A stretch of 64,000 nucleotides of DNA from JAHFUA01 sp963808725 (GCA_963808725.1 CAWEGO010000002.1:124001-188000), one strand, 5' to 3'; positions 42,707 to 52,006 are shown, numbered from the stretch's first letter. Made by a program: numbers and translations. The notes: generated from the letters alone by a model not told the origin.

Positions 42707-44263
42707 ATGGGGTCGCAGCAACAGCGTATCGGTGATAGTCCCGCCTCGTGCCGTGGTTTTCGCGCGGCGAAGCGGTGCATGGTGTTCTTGCTGCTTGCCC
42801 TGCCGCTGATCTCGTCCTGCGGTGGAGGTTCGAACGCCATCCCGCAGCCGGTCGTAGTCCCGGTTACACTTTCGGCCGCCGATGTCAACTCTGTCGCCCA
42901 GCAAGCTGCACAGTCGGTGAATGTTCCCCTGGTGATTGCCGTGGTTGACCGGCTGGGGAATGTGCTGGCGCTGCTGGTCGAACCGGGTGCGCCAACGACC
43001 GCGCCGGGCAACTTCGGCCAGACCGTGGACACGCGCGACCTGGCCATCTCGCTGGCGCGCACCGGAGCCTTCTTCAGCAACGACCAGGCGCCGCTTTCGT
43101 CGCGCACCGTGCGGTTCATTAGCGGCGTGCATTTTCCGCCGGGCGTCGCCAATGCGGCCAACGCCCCGCTCTATGGGATCGAGAACACCAACCGCGGCTG
43201 TCCGCTGGATCCCAGCCTGGTTCCCGGCACGCAGGTTGCGCTGGCGCTCTCGTTCAGCGGAACAGGTCTCGGTCTCGGCATCACCACGGGCAAGGCCGAC
43301 ACCAGCGACAGCGATCCCACCGCGGTCAATCCCGGAGGCGTGCCGCTGTTCAAGAGCGGACAGCTCGTCGGAGGAGTGGGCGTGGCGGGAGTCGCTCCTG
43401 ACGTAGCAGAGTTCGCGGCGTTCTCCGCTGCGGTGGGCGCTGGATTCGGCGCCAACCCTGCGCCGCCGGGCGTGGTGGTGATCGATGGGATCTCGCTTCC
43501 GTTCGTCAACCAGACCACGCTGCCGGGCGGCATCGGTGCGGGTACGCCGATCGCGTTCAGCGCGGGAATCGCCGGGACGACACCGCCGGACGGCGATCTG
43601 CTGCCGGCGCGCGCCGGCCTGGTCGGAGGGCTCACGCAGACGGATGTCCAGACCATCGTCAACAATGCCGTTGCGACCGCCTCGGTCACACGAGCGGTCA
43701 TCCGGCTGCCTCCCGGTCAGCGAGCACGCATGGCGATTGCGGTTTCGGATCTCGATGGCACGCTGCTCGCGCTGCATCGCATGCCGGACTCAACCGTGTT
43801 CAGCATCGATGTCGCGGTGAGCAAGGCGCGCAACATGGCGTATTTCTCCACGGCCGCAGCCGCGGCGGACTTGCCGGGAATGCCCCCGGGGACGGCGGTC
43901 ACCAACCGCACCATCAGCTTCGGAGCGCAACCGTTCTTTCCGCCGGGGATCAATGGCTCCGGGGACGGGCCGTTCTTCAACCTTTACTTGAATGATGTCG
44001 CGCACCCCTGCACCCAGGGCTCGCAATCTGCCAACCCCAACCAGAGCGGGATTGTGTTCTTCCCCGGAAGCGTGCCGCTCTACAAGAACGGCGTGCTGGT
44101 GGGCGGGCTCGGCGTCAGCGGCGACGGCGTGGACCAGGACGATTACGTCGCCAACGGTGGATCGGCGGGATTCGAGGCCCCGACCAGCATCCGCGCCGAC
44201 CAGGTGATCATCCAGGGCGTGCGCATGCCTTACTTGAGCTTTCCGCGGAATCCCACGGATTAG
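42707..44263 (+). CDS. Duplicated GlcG/HbpS-like lipoprotein
   Basis: A 518-residue protein. I start at 42707, which gives a basic N-terminus (RIGDSPASCRGFRAAKRCMV) and the lipobox LISSC. Two GlcG/HbpS-type domains follow: one with VPLVIAVVDRLGNVLALLVE and SRTVRFISGVHFPPGV, and one with RMAIAVSDLDGTLLALHRMP and VAVSKARNMAYFSTAAAAA. GlcG/HbpS proteins bind haem or small ligands; HbpS is an extracellular haem sensor. Here the protein is envelope-anchored and the domains are interrupted by Gly/Pro-rich stretches. It is divergent from the barrel gene, so a haem-handling role is possible but unproven. Confidence 0.8.
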   Translation: MGSQQQRIGDSPASCRGFRAAKRCMVFLLLALPLISSCGGGSNAIPQPVVVPVTLSAADVNSVAQQAAQSVNVPLVIAVVDRLGNVLALLVEPGAPTTAPGNFGQTVDTRDLAISLARTGAFFSNDQAPLSSRTVRFISGVHFPPGVANAANAPLYGIENTNRGCPLDPSLVPGTQVALALSFSGTGLGLGITTGKADTSDSDPTAVNPGGVPLFKSGQLVGGVGVAGVAPDVAEFAAFSAAVGAGFGANPAPPGVVVIDGISLPFVNQTTLPGGIGAGTPIAFSAGIAGTTPPDGDLLPARAGLVGGLTQTDVQTIVNNAVATASVTRAVIRLPPGQRARMAIAVSDLDGTLLALHRMPDSTVFSIDVAVSKARNMAYFSTAAAAADLPGMPPGTAVTNRTISFGAQPFFPPGINGSGDGPFFNLYLNDVAHPCTQGSQSANPNQSGIVFFPGSVPLYKNGVLVGGLGVSGDGVDQDDYVANGGSAGFEAPTSIRADQVIIQGVRMPYLSFPRNPTD

Positions 44264-44367
44264 AGGCGCTCTGCCAGTGGGCTCCTCACGGGCAATTTAG
44301 CCATGGCTGATGGCACTCCTTGACTGCTGTTTGCTTTTGCTACTACTATCCTTCCCTCTTCGCAATC

Positions 44368-46611
44368 ATGGAATCCGTCATCGGGCAGACCGTTTCTCAC
44401 TATGTCGTGGCTCGCAAGCTTGGCAGCGGTGGCATGGGTGTGGTGTATGAAGCTGAGGACACACAGCTCGGACGCCGTGTTGCCCTGAAGTTTTTGCCTC
44501 AAGACCTGGCGCAGGATGCGCATTCCTTGGAGCGTTTCCAACGCGAAGCGCGGGCCGCCTCGGCTCTCAATCACCCCAACATCTGCACCGTCTACGCCAT
44601 CGAGGAGCATGAGCGGCAGCGCTTCATCGTTATGGAGCTGCTGGAAGGGCAGCCGCTCGCGCAGTTGATTGGCCGGCATCCGTTCGAAATCGAACAACTG
44701 CTAGCCATCTCGATCCAGATTGCCGACGCCCTGGAATCGGCACATGCGAAGGGCATCGTGCACCGCGATGTTAAACCGGCAAACATATTTGTCACGCCAC
44801 GAGGGCAAGTGAAAGTTCTCGACTTCGGCCTGGCCAAGGTCGAGACCTTGCGGCCCGCGGTCGGAGCCGCCGACGCTGCTTCGCAACTGGAAACCATGGG
44901 TCAGCCCGCGGACCTCACCACGCCCGGGACAGCCCTCGGCACTGTGTCCTACATGTCGCCCGAGCAGGCGCGAGGCCAACTGACCGATTCCCGAACGGAT
45001 TTGTTCTCGCTGGGAACGGTTCTCTATCAGATGGCAACCGGGCTTCTTCCCTTTCAGGGCGACACTTCCGCCGTGGTGTACGAAGCGATTCTGAACCGGG
45101 ATCCGACTCCTGTAATCCAGGTGAAGCCGGCTTTGCCGCCCGAATTTGCTCGAATTGTAGAAAAGGCGCTGGAAAAGGACAGGAATCTCCGATATCAGAC
45201 CGCCACCGACTTTAAGACCGACCTGGTGCGCCTCAAGCGTGACATCGAGTCCGGACAGAAGCGTGCTGCCAACCTGGGCGAATCGCGTGGCGGAACCGGC
45301 AAGCCAAGCGCGAACTCAGTTGCGGTCCTCTACTTCGAGAACCTCAGCGGGGCCAAAGAGGATGAGTATTTCCGCGACGGCATCACGGAAGACATTATTA
45401 CCGAGCTCTCCAAGATCAAGGGCCTGAACATTTTTTCGCGTCCGACCGTGCTGGCCTACCGCGACAAGCAGGTCACGCCCGCGCAGATCGGGCAACAGTT
45501 AAAAGCGGCTTATGTCTTAGCAGGCAGTTTGCGGCGATCCGGCAATCGCCTGCGCATCAATGCTCAACTGGTGAACACCAACACCGATTTTCCGATCTGG
45601 TCCGAGCGCTATGACCGCGAAATGAAGGACATCTTCGAGGTCCAGGACGAGATCGCCAGCAAGATCGCCCAGGCCCTGCGGATTACCTTGACTCCGCAGG
45701 AGCAGGAGGCGCTCGCCGCCAAGCCCACCGACAACCTGCAGGCGTATGACCTCTATCTGCGCGGCAAGAGTTACGCGCGCCGGCTGCAGCGCCAGGACTT
45801 GGAATTCGCCCTGCAGATGTTCGAGAACGCGGTAATTCTGGACCCCAACTTCGCGCTCGCCTACGCCGCTATCGCCAACGTGTGCGCCCAGAACCACTAC
45901 AACTACGGACGCGATCCGGTGTGGATGGAACGCGCCATGAAGGCATCGGAAACGGCGGTTGTTCTACGCCCCGATCTGCCCGAGGTGCAGGTGGCTCAGG
46001 CTTGGATCCTCTACGCTAACGGCAAGTACGATGAGGCGGTGGCGGTGGTGCAGAAGGCCATCGACCGCAAGCGTGATTGCGAGGGCGGGTATTACATCCT
46101 GATGCGCACGTTGTTTTCTGCCGGGCGTTATCAGGAAGTTGAAAATATGGCGGATAACGCCATAGAAGCCAGTGGCGATGACTATAACATCTATGTGCCG
46201 ATCATGAATTCTCTGGGGGCATTGGGCAAGCATGAGGCCCTTCGAAATGCGCGGCAGCGGTGGGTCACCGCGCTCGAACAGCATCTCCAGAAAGTGCCCG
46301 AAGACGCCCGTGCCCGCGTCCTGTTGGCAAACATGTACGCACAGATGGAACGCATCGAAGAGGCGGTTCGGGAGACGAACCTTGCGATCACGCTACGCCC
46401 GAACGAAGCTACCGTCCTGTACAACGCCGCATGTACGTTCTGCTCGATGAAGAAGAAACCGGAAGCTTTGCAAGCTCTTCGCAAAGCTTGGGAGGCCGGC
46501 TTCAAGGACCCGGAGTGGGCGCGTCGGGACCCCGACCTCGAACTCCTACACGGCGATCCTGAATTCGAACGGCTCTACCCGGAAAAGGCGCCGTCCGCGG
46601 TTAAGGCTTAG
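44368..46611 (+). CDS. Ser/Thr protein kinase with TolB-like and TPR domains (paralogue)
   Basis: A 747-residue protein, domain for domain the same as the kinase at 14103-16349: kinase (GSGGMGVVYEAED, Lys41, HRDVKPANI with Asp134, DFGLAK), TolB-N-like domain (VAVLYFENLSGAKEDEYFRD), and TPR units (FENAVILDPNFALAYAAIAN). The start at 44368 is taken at MESVIGQTVSHYVVARKLGS; the earlier frame is not needed. It probably phosphorylates regulators or binds partner proteins through the TPRs. It is followed by a convergent cyclase gene with only 55 bases between stops. Confidence 0.93.
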   Translation: MESVIGQTVSHYVVARKLGSGGMGVVYEAEDTQLGRRVALKFLPQDLAQDAHSLERFQREARAASALNHPNICTVYAIEEHERQRFIVMELLEGQPLAQLIGRHPFEIEQLLAISIQIADALESAHAKGIVHRDVKPANIFVTPRGQVKVLDFGLAKVETLRPAVGAADAASQLETMGQPADLTTPGTALGTVSYMSPEQARGQLTDSRTDLFSLGTVLYQMATGLLPFQGDTSAVVYEAILNRDPTPVIQVKPALPPEFARIVEKALEKDRNLRYQTATDFKTDLVRLKRDIESGQKRAANLGESRGGTGKPSANSVAVLYFENLSGAKEDEYFRDGITEDIITELSKIKGLNIFSRPTVLAYRDKQVTPAQIGQQLKAAYVLAGSLRRSGNRLRINAQLVNTNTDFPIWSERYDREMKDIFEVQDEIASKIAQALRITLTPQEQEALAAKPTDNLQAYDLYLRGKSYARRLQRQDLEFALQMFENAVILDPNFALAYAAIANVCAQNHYNYGRDPVWMERAMKASETAVVLRPDLPEVQVAQAWILYANGKYDEAVAVVQKAIDRKRDCEGGYYILMRTLFSAGRYQEVENMADNAIEASGDDYNIYVPIMNSLGALGKHEALRNARQRWVTALEQHLQKVPEDARARVLLANMYAQMERIEEAVRETNLAITLRPNEATVLYNAACTFCSMKKKPEALQALRKAWEAGFKDPEWARRDPDLELLHGDPEFERLYPEKAPSAVKA

Positions 46612-46666
46612 CTCATCATCGCCTCCGTTCGCCGGGCGGCTGTGCTTGCGCGGATCCGGATGCGCG

Positions 46667-49024
46667 TTACTTCGTCTCCATCACATAAACGCCGTCCCAA
46701 TCGGCAGCGGGAGGATGCTCCAGGTATTCATGGCAACGCCGCAGGAATTCGTGGCTGGGGCCGTCCTCGGGATAGGTCACTCGTAACTGCTCGAACTTTT
46801 CGATTGCCTGATGCCAGCACTGTGATCGATAAGCGCGGAGCGCGTCGGCAAAGCGCGCCAGCAGGTCGTCGTATTTCGACGCGCCGTTGGCGAAGTCCAG
46901 CAGTTCATAGATTCCCACCGGATGCAGCTTGCCTTTCACGCGGATGCGATCCAGTTCGCGGGCCACGAAGCCATCCCCGACTTGCTGGCGAGTGAATTCG
47001 CTGATCACGATTCCGGTGTGGTAGTGCTTGTTGATGCCTTCCAGGCGCGACGCCAGGTTGACGTTGTCGCCCATCACCGTCCAGGCCAGCCGCTGCGGCG
47101 ATCCCATATTGCCCACGCTCATGGGACCGGTGTTCACCCCCACGCCGATGGCTAACTGCTTGCGCCGCTGCTCGGCCCACTTCCTGTTCAGGTCGCGGAG
47201 GCGGCGCTGCATCTCGATCGCGGCAGCGCAGGCCCGATGGGCATGGTCTTCCTGCGGCACCGGCGAGCCCCAGAACGCCATAATGGCATCGCCGATGTAC
47301 TTATCCAGGGTTCCGAGACGGTGAAAGATGATGGAGGTCATCTCACCCAGGTACTCGTTCAGCAGCAGCACCAGTTCGTTCGGGGTGAGGGCCTCGGAGA
47401 TGGTGGTGAAGCTGCGGATGTCGGAGAACATCACCGTCAGATCTTTCATCTCGCCGCCCGGGCTGAGGTATTTGGCCGGTTCACGCTCGATGAGCTGGAT
47501 GACCTTGGGCGAGACGTATTGCGAGAAACTGCGGCGGATGCGGCGCTTCTCGCGCTCCTCGAAGACCATGCGGTAGGTGGTGATGCCGGCGTAGTCCAGC
47601 AGCAGCGTCGCTGCCGGGATGGCAAAGCTCAGCCACATGTCCCAACGCAGAAAGGCGCCCTCCACGAATAGCGAGAACAGCGCCAGCACCAGCAGCACGG
47701 AAGCCATGGCGAGCAAGGGCCGGACCCGCGAGAAGACGTAGCCCATCACCAGCCCGAATCCCACGATGAACGCCAGATCGATCGCTTCCTGGTTGGGACC
47801 GCGCCGCAAATAGCTGCGGCCAGGTTCGCCCGCGTGCAGGAGGTTGTCGATGATGTTCGCCTGGATCTCCACACCCATGAACGCGGTGTCTTGCTGGAAT
47901 GGAGTATTGCGGATGTCGCCGATGCCGAGCGCTGTCGGTCCCACCAGCACCAGCCCATCGCGAAAGGCCGAGCTGGGCACGCTCCCCCGGATGACATCGA
48001 TCATCGAGTAGTGAGGATAGGTGAGATAGGGGCCGGCATAGTTGATCAGGATGGTGCCGTCGGGCGCAGTCGCGATGCGATGCGGGCCCAAGTCGATCCG
48101 CTCCAAGCCCGCGGCGCCCATGTATCCGGCGACTTGCTGATCCGGGATGCCTTCGTACTGCTTGACCGCCTGGAACGCCAGCGAGGGAAAGTAGTCGAGA
48201 TCCTGATAGCGGATGAGCAAGGTCGCGCGGCGGAAGGTGCCATCGTAATCGGCATTGGCATTGATGAAGCCGTAGGACTTTGCGACGTTGGCCAGCGCAG
48301 GAATGTTGGGCTCGATGCCCCAGGCGATCTGTCCCTTGCCCTGCTCCCAAGCCTGCGCGATCTGGAAGTCTTCGCCTTTGTGTTTCACTTTAACAATTTG
48401 CGGGAAAGGCTGTCCCCAGAGCGTGTTGTAGTAGGCCTCAGTGGCCCTGCGGCTGGTCTCGGCGGCGCGCTCCCGGCTCAGAAAGATGTGGCCCAGGATC
48501 ACGTTCCCGGCCTTGGCCATGGCGGCGGCAAGGATGGCATCGTTATCCTTCTTCCCTTCGGCGGAGCGGATCCGTTCGACAATTTTCGGATCAGCTTTCG
48601 GACCGATCTCCGCCTGCAACTCTTTCAACGCCTCGACGGCGGAGTTTTTCTCGGGCGTAGGGAAAGTCTCATCGAAGACGATGATCCGGGCGCCGCTGGC
48701 GGACAAACGCTCGATCAGGCTGGCATAGGCGTCGCGCGGGATGGGGAACGTCCCCAGGCGATGCAACGTGGTCTCGTCGATGCCGACGATTGCGATGTGC
48801 GGGTCCCGAGGACGGTTGGGACGCAACTGAAAACGTAGATCGAGCGAACGCAGCTCCAGATTCTGCAGCAAGGCGAAGATGCGCGGAGACCTCGCCTCCG
48901 GCCCGGCATCGAAGAAGGCCACCACCCCGAGCAGGGTCACGGCCAGCGCGATCAGCAACTCGGCCCGGCCCACGGCGTGGACAAGCTGGCGCAGTCTATC
49001 GCGGAGCGGCAAGGGTCTAGGCAT
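46667..49024 (-). CDS. CHASE2-domain class III adenylate/guanylate cyclase
   Basis: A 785-residue membrane cyclase. After one N-terminal helix comes a CHASE2 sensor in the periplasm (HIAIVGIDETTLHRLGTFPI; INYAGPYLTYPHYSMIDVI), then three helices (LAFIVGFGLVMGYVFSRV, LLAMASVLLVLALFSLFVEG, MWLSFAIPAATLLLDYAG). The class III catalytic domain has both metal Asp residues (VMFSDIRSFTTISEALTP and IGDAIMAFWGSP) and NLASRLEGINK; the Lys before IGD fits ATP as substrate. A C-terminal tail (about 90 residues) ends in helical repeats. It is followed 30 bases later, in the same direction upstream, by a FecR gene. Confidence 0.93.
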   Translation of the reverse strand: MPRPLPLRDRLRQLVHAVGRAELLIALAVTLLGVVAFFDAGPEARSPRIFALLQNLELRSLDLRFQLRPNRPRDPHIAIVGIDETTLHRLGTFPIPRDAYASLIERLSASGARIIVFDETFPTPEKNSAVEALKELQAEIGPKADPKIVERIRSAEGKKDNDAILAAAMAKAGNVILGHIFLSRERAAETSRRATEAYYNTLWGQPFPQIVKVKHKGEDFQIAQAWEQGKGQIAWGIEPNIPALANVAKSYGFINANADYDGTFRRATLLIRYQDLDYFPSLAFQAVKQYEGIPDQQVAGYMGAAGLERIDLGPHRIATAPDGTILINYAGPYLTYPHYSMIDVIRGSVPSSAFRDGLVLVGPTALGIGDIRNTPFQQDTAFMGVEIQANIIDNLLHAGEPGRSYLRRGPNQEAIDLAFIVGFGLVMGYVFSRVRPLLAMASVLLVLALFSLFVEGAFLRWDMWLSFAIPAATLLLDYAGITTYRMVFEEREKRRIRRSFSQYVSPKVIQLIEREPAKYLSPGGEMKDLTVMFSDIRSFTTISEALTPNELVLLLNEYLGEMTSIIFHRLGTLDKYIGDAIMAFWGSPVPQEDHAHRACAAAIEMQRRLRDLNRKWAEQRRKQLAIGVGVNTGPMSVGNMGSPQRLAWTVMGDNVNLASRLEGINKHYHTGIVISEFTRQQVGDGFVARELDRIRVKGKLHPVGIYELLDFANGASKYDDLLARFADALRAYRSQCWHQAIEKFEQLRVTYPEDGPSHEFLRRCHEYLEHPPAADWDGVYVMETK

Positions 49025-49054
49025 CTGCCGACAAAAGGGCCCGCTCGCGGCCGG

Positions 49055-49864
49055 CTACCTTGCAGCGCAACCAGCGGCGACGCTGTTGGGGGTGCAACCG
49101 GAACCGGCGCGAGTGGTCCCTATCACGATTCCGGCCACGGCGCCGGAAACAGCAATCCCGATGATCGTGTTGCGCAGGGTGTGGGTCGGCCCGGAGCCGC
49201 CGCCACAAGGCAGTTCGACGTCCGTGGCGGTCATGGTCTCATCCTGCAGCGAACGCGGGGTGGGCTTCACCACCGGCACAATGTCGTCTCCCACCTCCAC
49301 CATGCTCCCGGCCGCTACCGTTATCGCGCCCTGTGCCGCCGCCTGCTGCGCGGCGGAGGAATTCTGATTGAGCACCTGGGCGCCGCCGATTGGTGTCACG
49401 CTCAGCAGACCGCTGTAGCAGATCACCAGCGTCCGACGGGGGGTCACACCAACGTAGAAGTCGGTGCCGATCACGCCGATCACCGCCTGTGGCGTGTGCA
49501 CCTCGAACTTGGCGCCGGGGTTGGTGAGTTTGACCACCCGGCTGCGCAGGGCACCGATCCCCATTTGCACCGTCGTTTGTTGCGATTTGGCGTCGTGCTG
49601 CAGGACGCGCATCTCGGTATCCGAGCCCATGCTGAGCGTGGAACCGTCGGTCAAGAGGGCGCGCAGGCGGCCGCTGCGCTGGGTCTTCAGCAGATCGTTC
49701 CAATCCACGTCGTCTTTGGCTTTGGTGGGTTTGGCATTGCGTTCTGCCGAGGGAATGAGCGCACTGATTTCCCCCGCGCGCTGCGCGGCTTGCGGAGGCT
49801 CCGACCAGCACGGCAGCGTTGCCATCATGAGACAAAGCACAACACTAACCCAGCGATGGAACAT
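49055..49864 (-). CDS. FecR-domain protein
   Basis: A 269-residue exported protein (signal WVSVVLCLMMATLPCWS). The FecR domain (residues about 65-175) has GRLRALLTDGSTLSMGSDTE, then VVKLTNPGAKFEVHTPQAVI and GVIGTDFYVG. A C-terminal helix (TIIGIAVSGAVAGIVIGTTR) may anchor it. FecR genes placed directly before CHASE2 cyclase genes are a recurring pair, in which FecR may send an envelope signal to the CHASE2 sensor. The order and the 30-base gap here match an operon. Confidence 0.88.
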   Translation of the reverse strand: MFHRWVSVVLCLMMATLPCWSEPPQAAQRAGEISALIPSAERNAKPTKAKDDVDWNDLLKTQRSGRLRALLTDGSTLSMGSDTEMRVLQHDAKSQQTTVQMGIGALRSRVVKLTNPGAKFEVHTPQAVIGVIGTDFYVGVTPRRTLVICYSGLLSVTPIGGAQVLNQNSSAAQQAAAQGAITVAAGSMVEVGDDIVPVVKPTPRSLQDETMTATDVELPCGGGSGPTHTLRNTIIGIAVSGAVAGIVIGTTRAGSGCTPNSVAAGCAAR

Positions 49865-50065
49865 GGCCAGCCCCCCTTATGCGGTGTGTGGTTCTTGATT
49901 ATGTGTGCCCGCAGGCGGAAGGCAATATACCTGAATTCCAATGACTCTGGAGAGTAACGCGCAGGTGACGTGGCCCAAGGGGTCTAACCGCTGGTCCGTG
50001 GGGTTAGGCGGAGGGCACCGATTCCAGCGTCAGTCCCGAGATGAGTCCCTCACTAAGCCGAGCGC
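49865..50065. other. Intergenic region, no gene seen
   Basis: About 200 bases holding the promoter region of the FecR-cyclase operon. CTAACC (49984-49989) and GGTTAG (50002-50007) form a short inverted repeat of unknown role. Confidence 0.35.
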
Positions 50066-50482
50066 CTAGTAACCGCATGCCATTTGTCTTCTGCAGGATT
50101 CCTGCCGATCGTCCTCATTTCCTGCGCGGCAGGCCGATCGGCTGCAGGCACTGGCCAGGAGAGTCGGCATTTCGTCGAGCGCAACAATCTCAAAGTCCGG
50201 GATAGAGTGCGCCAGCTCAAGCCTATCCCGCACGGATGGAGTGGGATTGAATAGCTTGAGTCCAATACGGTGGTCGGAAGCCCATCGTTGCAGAAACATG
50301 AGCATGCCTAAGCCCCCGCCTTCGATCGCGGATACGCGAGAGAGATCCAGCAAAATAATCCGGACACCTTCCAGCGAAGCGACCGCCTCGCGTAGCGCGA
50401 AAGCGGCCTCGCTCCGCACGATTCTGCCCTCGCACTCAACAATCGCCAGGTCATCAACGTTCTCAATGTGGAGAATCAGCAT
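50066..50482 (-). CDS. STAS-domain anti-sigma factor antagonist-like protein
   Basis: A 138-residue protein. Starting at ATG 50482 (GGAAGGG eight bases upstream) it is a STAS domain: MLILHIENVDDLAIVECEGR, IVRSEAAFALREAVASLEGV, then RIILLDLSRVSAIEGGGLGM with the central Ser, and a final helix. In classic antagonists that Ser is phosphorylated by an anti-sigma kinase. The Cys/Arg-rich tail (SACSRSACRAGNEDDRQ) is unusual. The partner kinase is not in the window. It could modulate the ECF-type or other sigma pathways. Confidence 0.75.
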   Translation of the reverse strand: MLILHIENVDDLAIVECEGRIVRSEAAFALREAVASLEGVRIILLDLSRVSAIEGGGLGMLMFLQRWASDHRIGLKLFNPTPSVRDRLELAHSIPDFEIVALDEMPTLLASACSRSACRAGNEDDRQESCRRQMACGY

Positions 50483-50885
50483 GGCGAACCCTTCCGGCAC
50501 CTTCATCTGCTCTCGCTGCACGAGTAATGCCATCAGCAATCTGGTGCCAGACAAGAGGTTGAACGGTTGAGGCCCGGAAATTTCAGGGAAAGACTGGAAA
50601 ATTCGTCCTACAGCAGATGCTGTATCACGAGGAACCAGCGTGGTTGGCCGATATGCGGCGACGCGCACTCGGAACCCCTAGTCTGGCAGATTCCTGCAGC
50701 GTGACGGATTGGTTAATCGGGTGAATACCCTATGGCCGTAGTATGGGAAAAGCGTATAGAGTGTGTGATTCAACTGTTGGTGGAAGAACCATCAGCCCAG
50801 TAAGATACCAGGAAGTAGCCCGCGCAGCGTACGCCATTTTCGAGCGAAAGATCGGGCGGAAACAAGTTCGTTGTGAAAGCGAGAA
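50483..50885. other. Intergenic region between STAS protein and receiver gene
   Basis: About 400 bases without a convincing gene. GGGT-GAAT-ACCC (50719-50730) is a short hairpin within an AT-richer patch that may contain the receiver gene's promoter. Confidence 0.35.
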
Positions 50886-51317
50886 ATGGCCTCGATTCGA
50901 ATCCTGGTTGCAGATGATCATGCCGTGGCGCGGCGCGCCATTCGCTCCGTGCTGGCTAGTGATCCCGAGCTGGAAGTGGTGTCCGAGGTGGCCAGCGGGG
51001 AAGAAGCAGTCCAGAAGGCTCAAGAGCTGCGGCCCGATATCATCCTCTTGGACATCAGTCTTCCCGGAAAAAGTGGCATCCAGGCTGCGACCACCATCCG
51101 TGCAGTCTCTCCGCAATCCCGCACCATTTTCGTCAGTCAGCACGATTCCGTGCAGATCGCCAAGGACGCCTTGAGCGTGGGAGCCTACGGTTATGTGGTC
51201 AAGTCCGACGCCGGCCACGACCTCCTGGCAGCCATCGCGGCTGCCCGTGACGGACGAACCTTTGTCAGTCGGACACTGCTGGCGCGAGGTTGGAAATCTG
51301 TCGGCCGGACAGCCTGA
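50886..51317 (+). CDS. Stand-alone receiver-domain response regulator
   Basis: A 143-residue protein, a NarL/FixJ-type receiver: RILVADDHAVARRAIRSVL, Asp56 in ILLDISLPGKSG, Ser/Thr in IFVSQHDS and Lys in YVVKSDAG. It ends soon after the receiver (LLARGWKSVGRTA), with no helix-turn-helix, whereas the homologue at 54996 has one. It may be a phosphorelay shuttle, or a regulator truncated at its C terminus. The TGA is followed by sequence with no HTH reading in other frames. Confidence 0.8.
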   Translation: MASIRILVADDHAVARRAIRSVLASDPELEVVSEVASGEEAVQKAQELRPDIILLDISLPGKSGIQAATTIRAVSPQSRTIFVSQHDSVQIAKDALSVGAYGYVVKSDAGHDLLAAIAAARDGRTFVSRTLLARGWKSVGRTA

Positions 51318-51367
51318 GCGCGGGCGGACCGCTGCCATTTCGGCCTTCCACGAGCCTCGGGAACCTT

Positions 51368-51649
51368 CTAACTGTCACGCTTGAGAGCGCGTAGTAAGGC
51401 GAGAGCATCTTCAATGGCTTGTCGCTCAGCGCCATGGTTGGAACTGCCTGCGATGGCTCGCAGACGATTGAAGATGGCCGTCTCTGCAGCGGCTATCCGT
51501 CGCTCGAATTTGTTTTCGTCAAGTTCAATCAGCGCCTCTTGGACGGGCTTTTGCCATTCGGGATACGGCAGACCGCCAGCCGGTTCCCATCCAGTTTGTG
51601 TGGTGCTGTGGTCGTGACGATCTTGACTGCGCCGCTCTGAGCCATCCAT
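51368..51649 (-). CDS. Small hypothetical acidobacterial protein
   Basis: A 93-residue charged soluble protein (MDGSERRSQDRHDHSTTQTG; PEWQKPVQEALIELDENKFE; RRIAAAETAIFNRLRAIAG). The AAETAIFNRLRAI pattern is often seen in small acidobacterial helical proteins. I start at ATG 51649, after AAAGGAAA; a TTG at 51670 is in frame. Function unknown. Confidence 0.6.
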   Translation of the reverse strand: MDGSERRSQDRHDHSTTQTGWEPAGGLPYPEWQKPVQEALIELDENKFERRIAAAETAIFNRLRAIAGSSNHGAERQAIEDALALLRALKRDS

Positions 51650-52006
51650 ATTTTCCTTTTCTCGTTGCAAGCTTCCTTTTCAGCAATCTTCTTTACTACT
51701 TCTATGGGAATCTGCTCGAAATGCGTTCTGGACTTTGGCATTGCCCTTTGTCCCCCGGGCAAACAGTAGCAGGCTGCGGGGCGTACGGGTCATATTTTCA
51801 AGGGAACGTAATTCTCGGTTTGGCCGTCGCAAGTTATTGAAATAACGACAGTTGCCTTTGCAATCTGCTTAACGGTCGCGCTGGCTGTGGTCAGCACAAC
51901 CCAATCATTTTAACGCGATCCTTATTTTTACTTGACAGAGCTTTGTTTATGAGTACGATTATGTTACGTTAACGGAACGTAGTTCACGTTAGCCAGGGAG
52001 GTTACG
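51650..52006. other. AT-rich intergenic region
   Basis: About 350 bases, AT-rich for this window, especially 51840-51990. No gene is seen. It contains the promoter of the gene at 52007. Confidence 0.45.
51932..51959 (+). promoter_or_regulatory. Sigma-70-type promoter
   Basis: TTGACA (51932-51937) and TACGAT (51954-51959) are spaced 16 bases. A short inverted repeat (ACGTT at 51966, AACGT at 51976) follows near the start site, so a repressor could bind there. It is 50 bases upstream of the start of the gene at 52007. Confidence 0.6.

Noticed and set aside
42547..43161. Upstream extension of the barrel frame
   Set aside because: It overlaps the divergent lipoprotein gene antisense; the signal peptide begins at 42546.
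49055..49864. FecR gene as part of an iron-transport sigma system
   Set aside because: No FecI-type sigma factor or TonB receptor adjoins it; the neighbour is a CHASE2 cyclase, a different known pairing.
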